Made by a program: the position numbers and the translations under genes
Notes under the pieces: model-generated
What the model saw: the letters and a program-made list of their open reading frames with translations, nothing else
Databases searched by the model: none
What the model was told of the DNA's origin: nothing
Assembly: GCA_948868795.1 (NCBI GenBank)
Contig: CAQRDK010000002.1
Coordinates: 112,601 to 176,600 of the forward strand
From: an uncultured Candidatus Saccharibacteria bacterium
GTDB lineage: Bacteria; Patescibacteriota; Saccharimonadia; Saccharimonadales; Saccharimonadaceae
DNA: 64,000 bases
Reading direction: 5' to 3'
Part shown: positions 44,697 to 53,339 of the stretch, piece after piece
How positions within the stretch are numbered: position 1 is the first letter of the stretch
Layout of the letters: each line of letters opens with the position of its first letter

Positions 44697-45194
44697 ATGA
44701 AACTATCTCCAATTAACAAATCAATTTATACAACTTTAATCACCGAAGATGCGGCGGTCGGCGACCGCTTCGTTCTCCGCAAGGCCTCGCATGACCTTTG
44801 CGACGACGAAGCCATCGGCGCGACGTTGATCCTCTCCGGGATCGAAAGCCAGACCGACGAAAAGGTCAAGAAGGGAAAGAAAACCGATGAACAGGCCTTG
44901 ACTCTCGCCGACGATTTCTGCTATGTCGCAAACTCCGTCAAGACCGTTGCCCGCGGCACTTATTCCGCCGGCCGGCTCTACGACCAGTTTGAGAAATATC
45001 TCGTCGTCGCTGTCGAGTTCACCCTCTGCGGCTTCGCCATTTGCAAAGTCCTCGGCGAAATCGACCCGAAGACTGACCTTCCCGAGCTCCCAGACATGGA
45101 ATACTCCAACGTCTGGACGACTCCGGTCATCGATGACTGGTTCGACGAAAGCGCACACGTCGACAACACGCCGGTCAATGCTCTCGACGAATAA
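44697..45194 (+). CDS. Acidic soluble protein, unknown
   Basis: 165 residues, leaderless behind TGCTATAATATACCC. The middle has KKGKKTDEQALTLADDFCYV and a helical segment YLVVAVEFTLCGFAICKVLG that is only moderately hydrophobic. The C-terminus is strongly acidic. Host-like C-ending codons return here, so this marks the right border of the CRISPR island. No family is recognised. Confidence 0.68.
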   Translation: MKLSPINKSIYTTLITEDAAVGDRFVLRKASHDLCDDEAIGATLILSGIESQTDEKVKKGKKTDEQALTLADDFCYVANSVKTVARGTYSAGRLYDQFEKYLVVAVEFTLCGFAICKVLGEIDPKTDLPELPDMEYSNVWTTPVIDDWFDESAHVDNTPVNALDE

Positions 45195-45264
45195 AGCCGC
45201 CGCACGAAACCGGCGAAAAAATAAACTCGCCGCCTAGGAAACGGCAAAAAGAAAGGAACGACGC

Positions 45265-45906
45265 ATGTCAGAATCAAAATCTCAGCCAGAAACCAATCAA
45301 TCCGCAAAAGACGCGGAAATCCAGCCTGAGATTGAGGCTACTTTCATCAATATAGACAAGGATCAGCTCCGCGCTAAGCTGAAGGAACTTGGCGCCAAAC
45401 TTCTCCAGCCCGAAACTCTCATGCGTCGCACCATTTTTGACATTGATGAGCATTCTTTTGTGCGCGTGCGCGACGAAGGGAACCGTATCACGATGTCCTA
45501 TAAGCATCTTGATACGCTTTCCCTCTCCGGCATGAAAGAAATTTGTCTAGACGTCAATAACTATAATGACGCCATTAACTTTGTCAAGGCTTGCGGACTG
45601 AAACCGAAAGCTCTACAAGAAACTTTGCGCGAAGAATGGGAACTAGACGGTGTCGAGCTTGACATCGATACTTGGCCGTGGCTCCCGAGTTATGTTGAGA
45701 TTGAAGGTCCGAGCGAAACTGCGGTCAAATCTGTTGCCAACAAACTCGGCTTCGACATGGCCGACGCTCTCTACGGTTCGGTCGACGAGGTTTATAAGAT
45801 TTATTACGACGTCACTCGTCACGATATCAACTATTGTCCCGAAATCAAGTTCACGGATATTCCTGACTGGCTCGCTGCTAAGCGTCGCGAACAACCCTTG
45901 CGCTAG
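45265..45906 (+). CDS. CYTH-domain phosphohydrolase/cyclase-like protein
   Basis: 213 residues. EIEATFINIDKDQLRAKLKE carries the start motif of CYTH domains (normally ExExK; here EIEAT, so the last Lys is replaced). VRVRDEGNRITMSYKH, the EWELDGVELDIDTWPWLPSY strand and YVEIEGPSE follow the fold of class IV adenylate cyclases and triphosphatases. It may cleave an inorganic or organic triphosphate in the cytoplasm. AAAGGAACGACGC precedes the ATG. It lies 70 bases after the acidic protein gene and could share its transcript. Confidence 0.82.
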   Translation: MSESKSQPETNQSAKDAEIQPEIEATFINIDKDQLRAKLKELGAKLLQPETLMRRTIFDIDEHSFVRVRDEGNRITMSYKHLDTLSLSGMKEICLDVNNYNDAINFVKACGLKPKALQETLREEWELDGVELDIDTWPWLPSYVEIEGPSETAVKSVANKLGFDMADALYGSVDEVYKIYYDVTRHDINYCPEIKFTDIPDWLAAKRREQPLR

Positions 45907-45920
45907 CCTAGACTTTGGCG

Positions 45921-45955
45921 GAGCCTCTGGTAGAGCGCAACCTTCGCATTGCAGC
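45921..45955 (+). pseudogene. tRNA-Ala-like fragment
   Basis: TCTGGTAGAGCGCA followed by TTCGCATTGC resembles the D-arm to anticodon arm of the tRNA-Ala at 47193-47268, with few mismatches, but no acceptor or T arm follows. A tRNA remnant, possibly a recombination scar. Confidence 0.4.
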
Positions 45956-46012
45956 GGTAACTTCCGCAAAACCTCTTCACATCCCGCGCAATCTGTGATA
46001 AAATAACCTCAT

Positions 46013-46088
46013 GCCGCGATAGCTCAGTCGGTAGAGCGCATCCATGGTAAGGATGAGGTCCCGGGTTCAAATCCCGGTCGCGGCTCCA
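46013..46088 (+). tRNA. tRNA-Thr (anticodon GGT)
   Basis: Acceptor GCCGCGA/TCGCGGC, D arm AGCTCAGTCGGTAGAGC, anticodon stem CATCC/GGATG with loop ATGGTAA, T arm GGGTTCAAATCCC, CCA encoded. Confidence 0.96.
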
Positions 46089-46239
46089 CGAAGAAAACTA
46101 AAGATGACGAGCTTGCTCGTCTATTTTATTTCCGACAAATAGCCCAACCCTGAGTTGATGTATTGATACTTGTAAAAGTAGGGTTAGAAGATATTCTACT
46201 TGTCAAATTAACAGTATATTGGTATAATATAAAAATAAT

Positions 46240-47172
46240 ATGCGTGAGTTAGTAAATTCGCTTACCCTCCAGTTTGCTCCGGCAGCTGTCCTAATTGTAC
46301 TGTTCGTTCTTTTTGTTAGCGTCATCGTTTTTGCAGCTAGGATGATAATAGGGCATGAAAGTCAGAAATCCACATCTCAAAAGAACCGAGGAGCGCAGCC
46401 TTCAACGATTGCTAACCACAAAAGCGAACCCTATACGCACACTGCACACCATCTTACTGTAAACGTAAAAAACCACCCCAGAAAGTTCGAGGCTCTGCCG
46501 GAGGACCTTAGTAAATGGCGTAAAATTGAGCACCTCGGCGAAAATGGCCAGCTATATAGAATACCTGATACTGATTTATACTCACCATACCCCGTTGAAC
46601 TTACAGCGGGCGAGCGTGAGCTGGTTAAGACGCTTACTTGGCATTTTAAGCGTTCATGTATTCTAGTGGACAATTATTTCGTTCGTCCTGGACATAAAAC
46701 CGTTCAAATTGATTGTATTGCAGTTGATGAACGAGGCGTTTTTATCTTTGAATCCAAAGGTTGCTCTGGCTGGATTTTTGGAAACGGCAATCAACCAAAA
46801 TGGACTCAAGTTTTAGCATATGGTCAAGAGAAGCACCGATTCTACAATCCGATTAAGCAGAATGCTGGACATTTATCAACTATCAGGAGTATAATTGGCC
46901 AGGATATAAAGCTACATTCGGTAGTCGTTTTTGGAGCCGGGGCAGTCTTAAAGGATATCACTTATGTACCGACGAATTGCCGTGTGTGTTCAATTCATAG
47001 TTTCGACAAAGCGCTAGAAAGCATAGAAAATTCGCAATTACTAACCCAAAAACAAATTGCAGAGACTTGCAGTAAGCTCCGTGCGGCTCGTATCCGTGTA
47101 ACCCAAGATATGCGGGAACGGCACGTTGATACGATTAACGATGCGCTCGGTGTGAATCGCGTTTATGTATAA
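46240..47172 (+). CDS. Membrane-anchored NERD-domain nuclease-related protein
   Basis: 310 residues. One N-terminal span (AAVLIVLFVLFVSVIVFAAR), a polar linker, and a NERD domain near residues 120-240. Motifs are the GERELVKTL helix, VQIDCIAVDERGVFIFESKG with the Asp and Glu-x-Lys of the nuclease-like site, and NPIKQNAGHLSTIRSIIG. NERD proteins are thought to act on DNA, and some occur in defence or plasmid contexts. TATAATATAAAAATAAT precedes the ATG. Codons are more A/T-ending than in most genes here, so it may be acquired. Confidence 0.82.
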   Translation: MRELVNSLTLQFAPAAVLIVLFVLFVSVIVFAARMIIGHESQKSTSQKNRGAQPSTIANHKSEPYTHTAHHLTVNVKNHPRKFEALPEDLSKWRKIEHLGENGQLYRIPDTDLYSPYPVELTAGERELVKTLTWHFKRSCILVDNYFVRPGHKTVQIDCIAVDERGVFIFESKGCSGWIFGNGNQPKWTQVLAYGQEKHRFYNPIKQNAGHLSTIRSIIGQDIKLHSVVVFGAGAVLKDITYVPTNCRVCSIHSFDKALESIENSQLLTQKQIAETCSKLRAARIRVTQDMRERHVDTINDALGVNRVYV

Positions 47173-47192
47173 AATTTTTAGCACACAAAAAA

Positions 47193-47268
47193 TGGTGGAG
47201 CAAATCGGACTCGAACCGACCACCTCAGCAATGCGAATGCTGCGCTCTACCAGATGAGCTATTGCCCC
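47193..47268 (-). tRNA. tRNA-Ala (anticodon CGC)
   Basis: Acceptor GGGGCAA/TTGCTCC includes the G3-U70 pair that marks alanine tRNAs. The anticodon stem CAGCA/TGCTG encloses TTCGCAT. CCA is encoded. Confidence 0.95.
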
Positions 47269-47365
47269 ACGTAAAAACCTAGTCATTACAACTACTAATA
47301 CGGCTGTTTCTTTCTAACAACTGCATCCAGTATACCAAAGCTCTTCATTCCTGTCAAGGCAGGCT

Positions 47366-47995
47366 TCAGTAGTGACCGCATAAATACTCAGCCCTCTGCC
47401 TTAACTTTGCCTCATAGAACACTGTCGGCACGGCTGGCGGTGGCGTAAAATCGTCCGCCCGCAGCGGCAGGCGAATCCGCGCATCATAATCCCGCAAAAT
47501 CTGCCTCCCGAGCTGCGAAGTATAATGCCGGTCGGTCGCAATCAACTTTAGCGCCAGCTGCTTCTGTAGAATCAGATAAATCGCATCCGGCTTACGATGG
47601 CTATCTTTTCCCCGAGTAACAATCGTGCCATCATGATTTTCCAGGTCCAACAATCGATAGAAAATCTCCGCCGAAAGATGAAAAGGTGGGTTTGCAAAAA
47701 CTTTATAAGGCTCCGTCGGCAAATCAATTTCCAGAAAATCTCGTTCAACCACCCGCACATTTTGAATCTCATACCTCTTAAGGTTGGCCCGCAGCTTTTC
47801 GGCGGTCGCATGATCCGGCTCTATCGCCCAAACTTCCCGCACCCGCTTCGCCAAAGCCGTCGTAATCACACCCGACCCCGCCCCAATATCGAGCACTAAA
47901 TCCCGCTTCTTGAGGTTGCTATGGCCAATCAACTTCAGCGCCAAGCGCGGCGACCTCAAGAAATGTTGTGAAAGTTGATGATTGCGAGTTGACAT
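47366..47995 (-). CDS. rRNA adenine dimethyltransferase-like (Erm/KsgA family)
   Basis: 209 residues, shorter than KsgA (about 265) or Erm (about 250). NHQLSQHFLRSPRLALKLIG matches the Erm opening, VLDIGAGSGVITTALAKR is motif I, and the catalytic motif is ANPPFHLSAEIFYR instead of the usual NLPY/NIPY. The C-terminal RNA-binding domain is reduced. It may dimethylate 16S or 23S rRNA; which one cannot be read from the sequence. Erm activity would give macrolide resistance. TTATAATATAGGTA precedes the ATG, so it is leaderless. Confidence 0.8.
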   Translation of the reverse strand: MSTRNHQLSQHFLRSPRLALKLIGHSNLKKRDLVLDIGAGSGVITTALAKRVREVWAIEPDHATAEKLRANLKRYEIQNVRVVERDFLEIDLPTEPYKVFANPPFHLSAEIFYRLLDLENHDGTIVTRGKDSHRKPDAIYLILQKQLALKLIATDRHYTSQLGRQILRDYDARIRLPLRADDFTPPPAVPTVFYEAKLRQRAEYLCGHY

Positions 47996-48083
47996 TACCT
48001 ATATTATAACATAAATGTCTCTCGCCGCAATGTGCCAAGTCTCATTCAGCTCGATCCGCCTCAATCTATGCTATAATATTCTC

Positions 48084-48626
48084 ATGAAAACCCTGTTTGC
48101 CGCTTTCGGAGGTCGGACTAATTCCAGCGAGGCTCTGCTCGACCTGATTGACTGCCCTCCCGAGGACAAACTCCTTCTGAAAAACAGTTTTAAATCCGCT
48201 CCCGCCGCGCTCAACGACAAGCTCTCCTCTGACGCCTATGATCTTGCCATCCTCTTCGGCCAGCGCAAAATACTCCGCGATAAGCGGAGATCCAATCAGA
48301 CAGACAGAACTCTCGCCGCCCTTCGCCTCGAAACCGTCGCTCGCGATAATCGCGTCGCCTATCATACCGAGGTCAACTTTCCTGAGCTCGTAGAGCGTCT
48401 GACTGCCGCCGGCCTCGACCCGATTATTTCCAAAGACGCCGGCCGCTACCTCTGTAACAATCTTTATTTCCAAGCCCTGAAATATGCCGACGAGAAACCC
48501 CTCCGGACCAAAATCCTCTTCATTCATATCCCGAAACTCCGCCAGAACCCCGACCTTGATAAAATCGCTACCGCTCTGGTCGCCAGTCTCGACGACAAAC
48601 TCCTCCTCGACCCCAATTATAATTAA
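48084..48626 (+). CDS. pcp: Pyroglutamyl-peptidase I-like cysteine peptidase
   Basis: 180 residues. KTLFAAFGGRTNSSEALLDL opens the C15 fold; ETVARDNRVAY, KDAGRYLCNNLYFQAL with the nucleophile Cys, and ILFIHIPKL with the active His complete the triad pattern. It would remove N-terminal pyroglutamate from peptides, fitting an amino-acid-scavenging lifestyle. The start at 48084 follows TGCTATAATATTCTC directly; upstream in-frame ATGs lie before the promoter. The gene is slightly short for the family. Confidence 0.83.
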   Translation: MKTLFAAFGGRTNSSEALLDLIDCPPEDKLLLKNSFKSAPAALNDKLSSDAYDLAILFGQRKILRDKRRSNQTDRTLAALRLETVARDNRVAYHTEVNFPELVERLTAAGLDPIISKDAGRYLCNNLYFQALKYADEKPLRTKILFIHIPKLRQNPDLDKIATALVASLDDKLLLDPNYN

Positions 48627-48638
48627 AGAAAGGAACTT

Positions 48639-49376
48639 ATGCTAAACGATAAAATTGCAATCATCACCGGTGGTACCCGCGGAATTGGCCTCGAAACCGT
48701 CCGCACCTTCGCCAAGAATGGTGCTAAAACCATCCTTTTTGGCTCTCGTCAAGAAACCGTCGACAAAGCCATTGCCAAACTTCAGGAAGAAGGTCTAGAA
48801 GTTGACGGATACTGCCCGAATTTGAATAATTATTCCGAAATCGAGCAAACTATCACCGAAATCCTCAAAAAATACGGCCGCATCGACATCCTCGTCAACA
48901 ATGCTGGCATGTCCGCCGATAAACCGATCGAGAACACCTCTCCGGAAGAAATCGACAAAGTTATCGACCTCAACCTCCGCGCCGTTCTCTATCTCACGAA
49001 AGCCGTTGTTCCGGCCATGAAGCAACAAAAATCCGGCGTCATTCTTAATACCTCATCCATGGTCAGCATCTACGGTCAGCCTGCCGGCGTTGCCTATCCT
49101 GCCACCAAGTTTGCAATTAACGGTCTCACCAAATCCCTCGCCAGGGAACTGGCCCCTGCCGGCATCCGGGTCAACGCCGTTGCTCCAGGCGTCACCAATA
49201 CCGACATGGTCGCCGCTCTCCCTCCCGAGATGATCGAGCCGCTCGTCAAGACTATTCCTCTCGGCCGCATCGGCGAGCCCGTGGATATCGCAAACGCCTT
49301 CCTCTTCCTCGCCTCCGACCTCGCTAGCTATATCACCGGCACCATCCTCCAGGTTGACGGCGCCGCCCGCGCCTAG
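48639..49376 (+). CDS. fabG: 3-oxoacyl-ACP reductase-like short-chain dehydrogenase
   Basis: 245 residues of the classical SDR family. NADP site TGGTRGIGLETVRTFAKNG, structural NNAGMSADKP, catalytic Ser in NTSSMVSIYG, Tyr and Lys in VAYPATKFAINGL, and the closing ITGTILQVDGAARA. FabG is the best match, but other SDRs look similar, and no other fatty-acid synthesis genes are in the window. AGAAAGGAAC precedes the ATG. It follows pcp by 12 bases and shares its transcript. Confidence 0.87.
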   Translation: MLNDKIAIITGGTRGIGLETVRTFAKNGAKTILFGSRQETVDKAIAKLQEEGLEVDGYCPNLNNYSEIEQTITEILKKYGRIDILVNNAGMSADKPIENTSPEEIDKVIDLNLRAVLYLTKAVVPAMKQQKSGVILNTSSMVSIYGQPAGVAYPATKFAINGLTKSLARELAPAGIRVNAVAPGVTNTDMVAALPPEMIEPLVKTIPLGRIGEPVDIANAFLFLASDLASYITGTILQVDGAARA

Positions 49377-49464
49377 CCAACGATGCATCACCTGCCCGAC
49401 AAAGTTCCTTGCGCGCCCGTCTAGCCTCGCCGCCTTGCGCAAATTACCTTGCGTATAGTATAAA

Positions 49465-49520
49465 AAAGTGGTAAGGCTATCAATAACGACGATGAAAATT
49501 TGATAGCCTCGCCACTTTCA
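49465..49520. terminator. Long bidirectional hairpin terminator
   Basis: Two-part stem: AAAGTGG/CCACTTT outside and GGCTATCA/TGATAGCC inside, with an A-run before and a T-containing tail. Confidence 0.65.
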
Positions 49521-49745
49521 AGAAACGTCCACCTTCCAGTCTCACATCTGTCTGAACGCATAAAGCACCTAAAATTACATAAAAACATTCCAGAAATACA
49601 CTACAGATAGAGCCTACTTTTCTTAGGCTTACTATAATTCTATCACACTCGCCCAAAAAAGTCAATACCTACCCCATAAAATCTGCCAAAAACCTGCCAA
49701 AGCCCGCTCAATGCCTCCCGGAACCCAGCAAAAACGCCAAATCCA

Positions 49746-49780
49746 CAAAACCCAGGCCTCCAGCCCTAGCCGGAGGCCTA
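49746..49780 (-). terminator. glyA terminator
   Basis: On the minus strand AGGCCTCC pairs with GGAGGCCT, followed by GGGTTTTGTGG. Confidence 0.6.
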
Positions 49781-49794
49781 GCCCCTAAAACTTT

Positions 49795-51126
49795 CTACGC
49801 TTTCGCCCCTGGAACCGGGTATTTTAGCGCTAACTCTCGCACTTCTGCTCGTAGTGCTGCCAGCTCGTCGGCATATTCTTCTAATCCTGCCGTGTTCTCG
49901 ACTTTTTGGCAAATGTCCGCTACTTGCCGCATCCACTTCGCAATCTGTTTCATTTCTGCCTTGCCTAGCCCGCGCGTCGTCATTGCCGGCGTCCCGAGGC
50001 GCACCCCAGACGGCCGGAACGCCGCACCCTTATCGGTCGGCAGAGCATTTGCATTCAAAGTCAGCCCAATTTTATCAAGTGCCGCCTCATAAATCTTCCC
50101 GTCAAACCCAAAACTATCCTTCACATTCACCAAAATCAGGTGATTTTCCGTGCCGTCGCCCTGCAAAATGAACCCTTCCGCCTTCAAAGCCTCAGCTAAG
50201 GTCTTCGCATTCTCAACAATCTGCGCCGCATAGTCCTTGAACTCTGGCTGCAAATCTTCACCAAACGCCACCGCTTTCGCCGCGATAATATGCTCCAGCG
50301 GCCCGCCCTGCGTCCCTGGGAACACCGCCCGATCAATCAGGGTTGGAATATTTTCTAGAGTTTTGTCAACTTTCTTCAGCGGATTTCCGACCGTACCCTT
50401 CGAGAGAATCAGCCCACCGCGCGGCCCGCGCAGAGTCTTATGTGTGGTGGTCGTCATCACGTTAAAACCGTGATCGAGCGGATTCGGATGCACTCCGCCC
50501 GCAATCAACCCTGCCACGTGTGCCATATCCGCCATCAAAAGTACCTCATGCCCGCTCTCTTTCGCGACCTCATCGGCCACTTTCTTCACACGGTCAAAAT
50601 CTGGCACCTTCATAAACGCCGAATATCCGACCAAAATCAGTTGCGGTTGATGCTCCTTCGCGAGCCTCTCGAGCTCATCATAATCAATATCGCCATCTTC
50701 GGTCACGCCGTAGCCCACGAAGTTATAAATCTTCGCGCTCCGCGTCACCGGGGAGCCATGCGTCAAATGTCCTCCCGCCGGCAAAGCCATCGCTAGAATC
50801 GTGTCGCCTGGCTTGCACCATGCAAAATACACCGCCTCATTTGCGTTCGCCCCCGAGTGCGGCTGAACGTTCGCATGATCCGCATTAAACAATTTCTTCG
50901 CCCGCTCAATCGCCAAATTCTCAATCTGGTCGACGTTCTCGTTGCCGCCGTAATAGCGTTTCCCCGGATACCCCTCGCTATATTTGTTCGTCAAAACCGA
51001 CCCAGCCGCCTCAAGCACGGCCTCAGAGACGTAGTTTTCACTTGGAATCAACTCCAGACCTTCGCTCTGGCGCTGCTTCTCTTTCTCGATCCATTCAAAC
51101 ACAACATCGTTCGTTTTACTTTTCAT
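49795..51126 (-). CDS. glyA: Serine hydroxymethyltransferase
   Basis: 443 residues. Converts serine and tetrahydrofolate to glycine and methylene-THF. Signs are GLELIPSENYVSEAVLEAAG, NKYSEGYPGKRYYGG, VQPHSGANANEAVYFAW, MADMAHVAGLIAGGVHPNP and the PLP-lysine motif TTTTHKTLRGPRGG. The start at 51126 is set by GGAGG 5 bases upstream; an ATG four codons earlier has none. It is widely kept in Saccharibacteria. Confidence 0.97.
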   Translation of the reverse strand: MKSKTNDVVFEWIEKEKQRQSEGLELIPSENYVSEAVLEAAGSVLTNKYSEGYPGKRYYGGNENVDQIENLAIERAKKLFNADHANVQPHSGANANEAVYFAWCKPGDTILAMALPAGGHLTHGSPVTRSAKIYNFVGYGVTEDGDIDYDELERLAKEHQPQLILVGYSAFMKVPDFDRVKKVADEVAKESGHEVLLMADMAHVAGLIAGGVHPNPLDHGFNVMTTTTHKTLRGPRGGLILSKGTVGNPLKKVDKTLENIPTLIDRAVFPGTQGGPLEHIIAAKAVAFGEDLQPEFKDYAAQIVENAKTLAEALKAEGFILQGDGTENHLILVNVKDSFGFDGKIYEAALDKIGLTLNANALPTDKGAAFRPSGVRLGTPAMTTRGLGKAEMKQIAKWMRQVADICQKVENTAGLEEYADELAALRAEVRELALKYPVPGAKA

Positions 51127-51284
51127 AATAACCTCCATTTACTGACATTTTGCGATGTTGAATTTGAATTAAATCATAATTTTACTCCTCTATAACCTCA
51201 TTCTAGCATACATTTCCCGAAAAACCAAAAAATCCCCAAAATCACCAGGGAATATTAAGACATAAAATTGACAGAAACAAAAAA

Positions 51285-51360
51285 TGGTGGTTCCGGGCGG
51301 ACTTGAACCGTCGACACAAGGCTCTTCAGGCCTCTGCTCTACCAACTGAGCTACAGAACC
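51285..51360 (-). tRNA. tRNA-Phe (anticodon GAA)
   Basis: Acceptor GGTTCTG/CGGAACC (one G-U), D arm AGCTCAGTTGGTAGAGC, anticodon loop CTGAAGA, T arm GGTTCAAGTCC, CCA encoded. A minus-strand TATGCTATAAT lies just upstream. Confidence 0.96.
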
Positions 51361-51563
51361 ATACCCGTATTATAGCATACTTTTTACAAAATGTAAGGAT
51401 TTTCCGCTCTTTCCATGAGAAAACAGCTTACACCATGCGCTAAAATTATTATGCTTTTTAATTTCTTCATCTGACTATCAAACAAAACGTCCAATAACTC
51501 GCGTTGACGCACATCCTCGCTCGCCTAATCAATATAAACTGAAAAAGTGGCGGAAAGGAGAAA

Positions 51564-52307
51564 ATGCTAAAAGTCGTAGTTTTTGACAGTGGATATGGTG
51601 GTGATATTGTCGCCGATTATTTGTCGCATGAGCTTGGCATCGTAGAGGTCGTGCGTGTGACAGAAGCGAATTTATCGCTCGAAGATGGAAGTTTGTTAGA
51701 AATTTGCCGCTTTTCTAAGGCATGTTTGCGTACCTATGTGGGCAAAGTAGATTTGATCGTTTTGGGAGGATATGTGGTTTCCTTAGCACTTGAGTTCCTG
51801 AAGCGAGAATACCCTCAGCAGAAATTCGTTAGCGTCGGTATTAACTATTATCGCATCCTTAACTCAAGGGCTTTCCCGGACCAAATTGCGATTATGGCCG
51901 ATAAGGTGCTATTCGAATCGCTAGTGCGTAAGGAAGTATGCCAGGAATTGCCGTATTCGACAATTATTTTTCCAGACTGTAGCGGTTGGGATTATCTAAT
52001 CAATGAAGGCCAAATGTCAGCCGAAATCTTACGCTTAGATCTGGGCCCATATTTCCTCCTGCGCTCCGGTCGCAAAAACACCTCTCCGCCACCACCCAAT
52101 TATCAGCCAACGACTTCGCCAGCCCGAGCAAAACTCTTCAGGCCAGATGTTATACTCCTCCTTAATACACATTTCTGGTCTATCCGCTCGGAGCTGGAGG
52201 AACTATTTGGCTACCGAGTGCGCGTGCTGGATTTTCGCCAGAAGCTACTCCACGACACCTGCCGAGCGTTGGAGCTGCGTGGCGTCCACGGCGACCGCAG
52301 CAAGTAA
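51564..52307 (+). CDS. Glutamate-racemase-like protein lacking both catalytic cysteines
   Basis: 247 residues. VVVFDSGYGGDIVADYLSHE matches the MurI opening. The first active-site motif, normally ACNTAS, reads LGGYVVSLALE; the second, normally LGCTHFPLL, reads LLNTHFWSI. Both cysteines are replaced while the TH pair is kept. Racemisation by the usual two-cysteine mechanism is therefore unlikely. It may bind glutamate or a partner such as gyrase, as some MurI proteins do (inference). AAAGGAG lies 5 bases before the ATG. Codons are less C-biased than average. Confidence 0.7.
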   Translation: MLKVVVFDSGYGGDIVADYLSHELGIVEVVRVTEANLSLEDGSLLEICRFSKACLRTYVGKVDLIVLGGYVVSLALEFLKREYPQQKFVSVGINYYRILNSRAFPDQIAIMADKVLFESLVRKEVCQELPYSTIIFPDCSGWDYLINEGQMSAEILRLDLGPYFLLRSGRKNTSPPPPNYQPTTSPARAKLFRPDVILLLNTHFWSIRSELEELFGYRVRVLDFRQKLLHDTCRALELRGVHGDRSK

Positions 52308-52357
52308 CCCCGCAAAAGTCGATTTTATGCTATAATAAAATAGACTTTCGGTTTTGA

Positions 52358-52442
52358 GCCCGAATGGCGGAATTGGTATACGCGTTCGACTTAAAATCGA
52401 ATGGAGAAATCCATATGGGTTCAAGTCCCATTTCGGGCACCA
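52358..52442 (+). tRNA. tRNA-Leu (anticodon TAA)
   Basis: Acceptor GCCCGAA/TTCGGGC, anticodon stem TTCGA/TCGAA with loop CTTAAAA, a long variable arm typical of leucine tRNAs, T arm GGGTTCAAGTCCC, CCA encoded. TGCTATAAT lies about 20 bases upstream. Confidence 0.96.
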
Positions 52443-52453
52443 ATCGTGAAGTC

Positions 52454-52485
52454 TAAAATAGCAGCCGTTTCGGGTGCTATTTTAC
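52454..52485 (+). terminator. Terminator after tRNA-Leu
   Basis: AAAATAGCA, loop, TGCTATTTTA. Confidence 0.75.
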
Positions 52486-52582
52486 TTATCCGTGCCTCAG
52501 TCTTGAACTACCTATATACGTCCCACCCTTGAATTTTTCGCTAAACTTCCCTATAATAAGTACATTGAACTGGAGGAAATCT

Positions 52583-53209
52583 ATGAAAAATCCCAAAATC
52601 ACCCGCAAAATTACGCAAGGCATGTATGTTCTGACCACTTCTGGTGGCGGGTGTATCGTCGATGCGGTTTCGCGCGTCGGCGGAAGCGAGCAGCCGCTTA
52701 TCTCTGTCGCGGTCGCCAAAACTAATCATTCGCATAAACTTCTTCGCGAAAATAATAAGTTTGCGCTTTCGGTGCTCGGCGAGGATGCTGACCCGAAGAT
52801 TATCACGACCTTCGGGTTTAATTCGTCGAAAGATATCGACAAGTGTACCGAATGTCAGACGACAGAAATTGAAGGCGTCCCCGTAGTCGAAAACTCCCTC
52901 GGGTATATGATCTGCGAAAAGGTTGATGCTATCGACACGGAAACTCACACTCTCTATATCGGACGCATGGTCGAAGCCGATGTTTTGTCTGACGGAAAAC
53001 CCATGACTTATGCTTATTACCAAGAGCATAAAAAAGAGCTTACTGAAGCCGAATCTAAAGAAGATCTCACTAAGTCAACCACCGAGCAGGGAAAGACTGC
53101 CTGGGTTTGCACGGTCTGCGGCTACGTTTACTATGGCGACGAAGTTCCAGATGATTACAAATGCCCACTCTGCGGTCTCGGGAAAGAATATTTCAAGAAG
53201 CAAGATTAG
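52583..53209 (+). CDS. Flavin reductase-rubredoxin fusion (high-molecular-weight rubredoxin type)
   Basis: 208 residues. Residues 1-150 are a flavin-reductase-like FMN-binding domain (KITQGMYVLTTSGGG, ISVAVAKTNHSHKLLRENN, FALSVLGEDADP). Residues 165-208 are a rubredoxin with WVCTVCGYVYYGDE and YKCPLCGLGKEYF, whose four cysteines bind one iron. Such fusions pass electrons from NAD(P)H to flavodiiron proteins that reduce oxygen or nitric oxide. No flavodiiron gene is in the window. The start at 52583 is set by GGAGG 7 bases upstream. Two terminators follow. Confidence 0.9.
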   Translation: MKNPKITRKITQGMYVLTTSGGGCIVDAVSRVGGSEQPLISVAVAKTNHSHKLLRENNKFALSVLGEDADPKIITTFGFNSSKDIDKCTECQTTEIEGVPVVENSLGYMICEKVDAIDTETHTLYIGRMVEADVLSDGKPMTYAYYQEHKKELTEAESKEDLTKSTTEQGKTAWVCTVCGYVYYGDEVPDDYKCPLCGLGKEYFKKQD

Positions 53210-53234
53210 CGACAACTGCGAAAACTGAAAAATC

Positions 53235-53266
53235 GAAGAAGTCTACCCAGAAAGTAGACTTCTTTA
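53235..53266 (+). terminator. Terminator after the rubredoxin fusion
   Basis: GAAGAAGTCTAC, loop CCAGAAA, GTAGACTTCTTT. Confidence 0.85.
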
Positions 53267-53308
53267 ATTATCTAAAACTAGCACGACGCAGTTACGCCAT
53301 TTAAAACA

Positions 53309-53339
53309 AAAATAAGGTCACAAACGCAACCTTATTTTA
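53309..53339 (+). terminator. Second terminator-like hairpin
   Basis: AAAATAAGGT, 10-base loop, ACCTTATTTTA. The following 290 bases to 53631 show no supported gene. Confidence 0.65.

Larger units (their letters stand above)
49377..49794. other. Intergenic region without genes
   Basis: 418 bases between convergent fabG and glyA. It holds a long hairpin (49465-49518, AAAGTGG-n3-GGCTATCA pairing with TGATAGCC-n3-CCACTTT) that can end transcription from both sides, and the glyA terminator. I see no open frame with a ribosome site. Confidence 0.6.
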
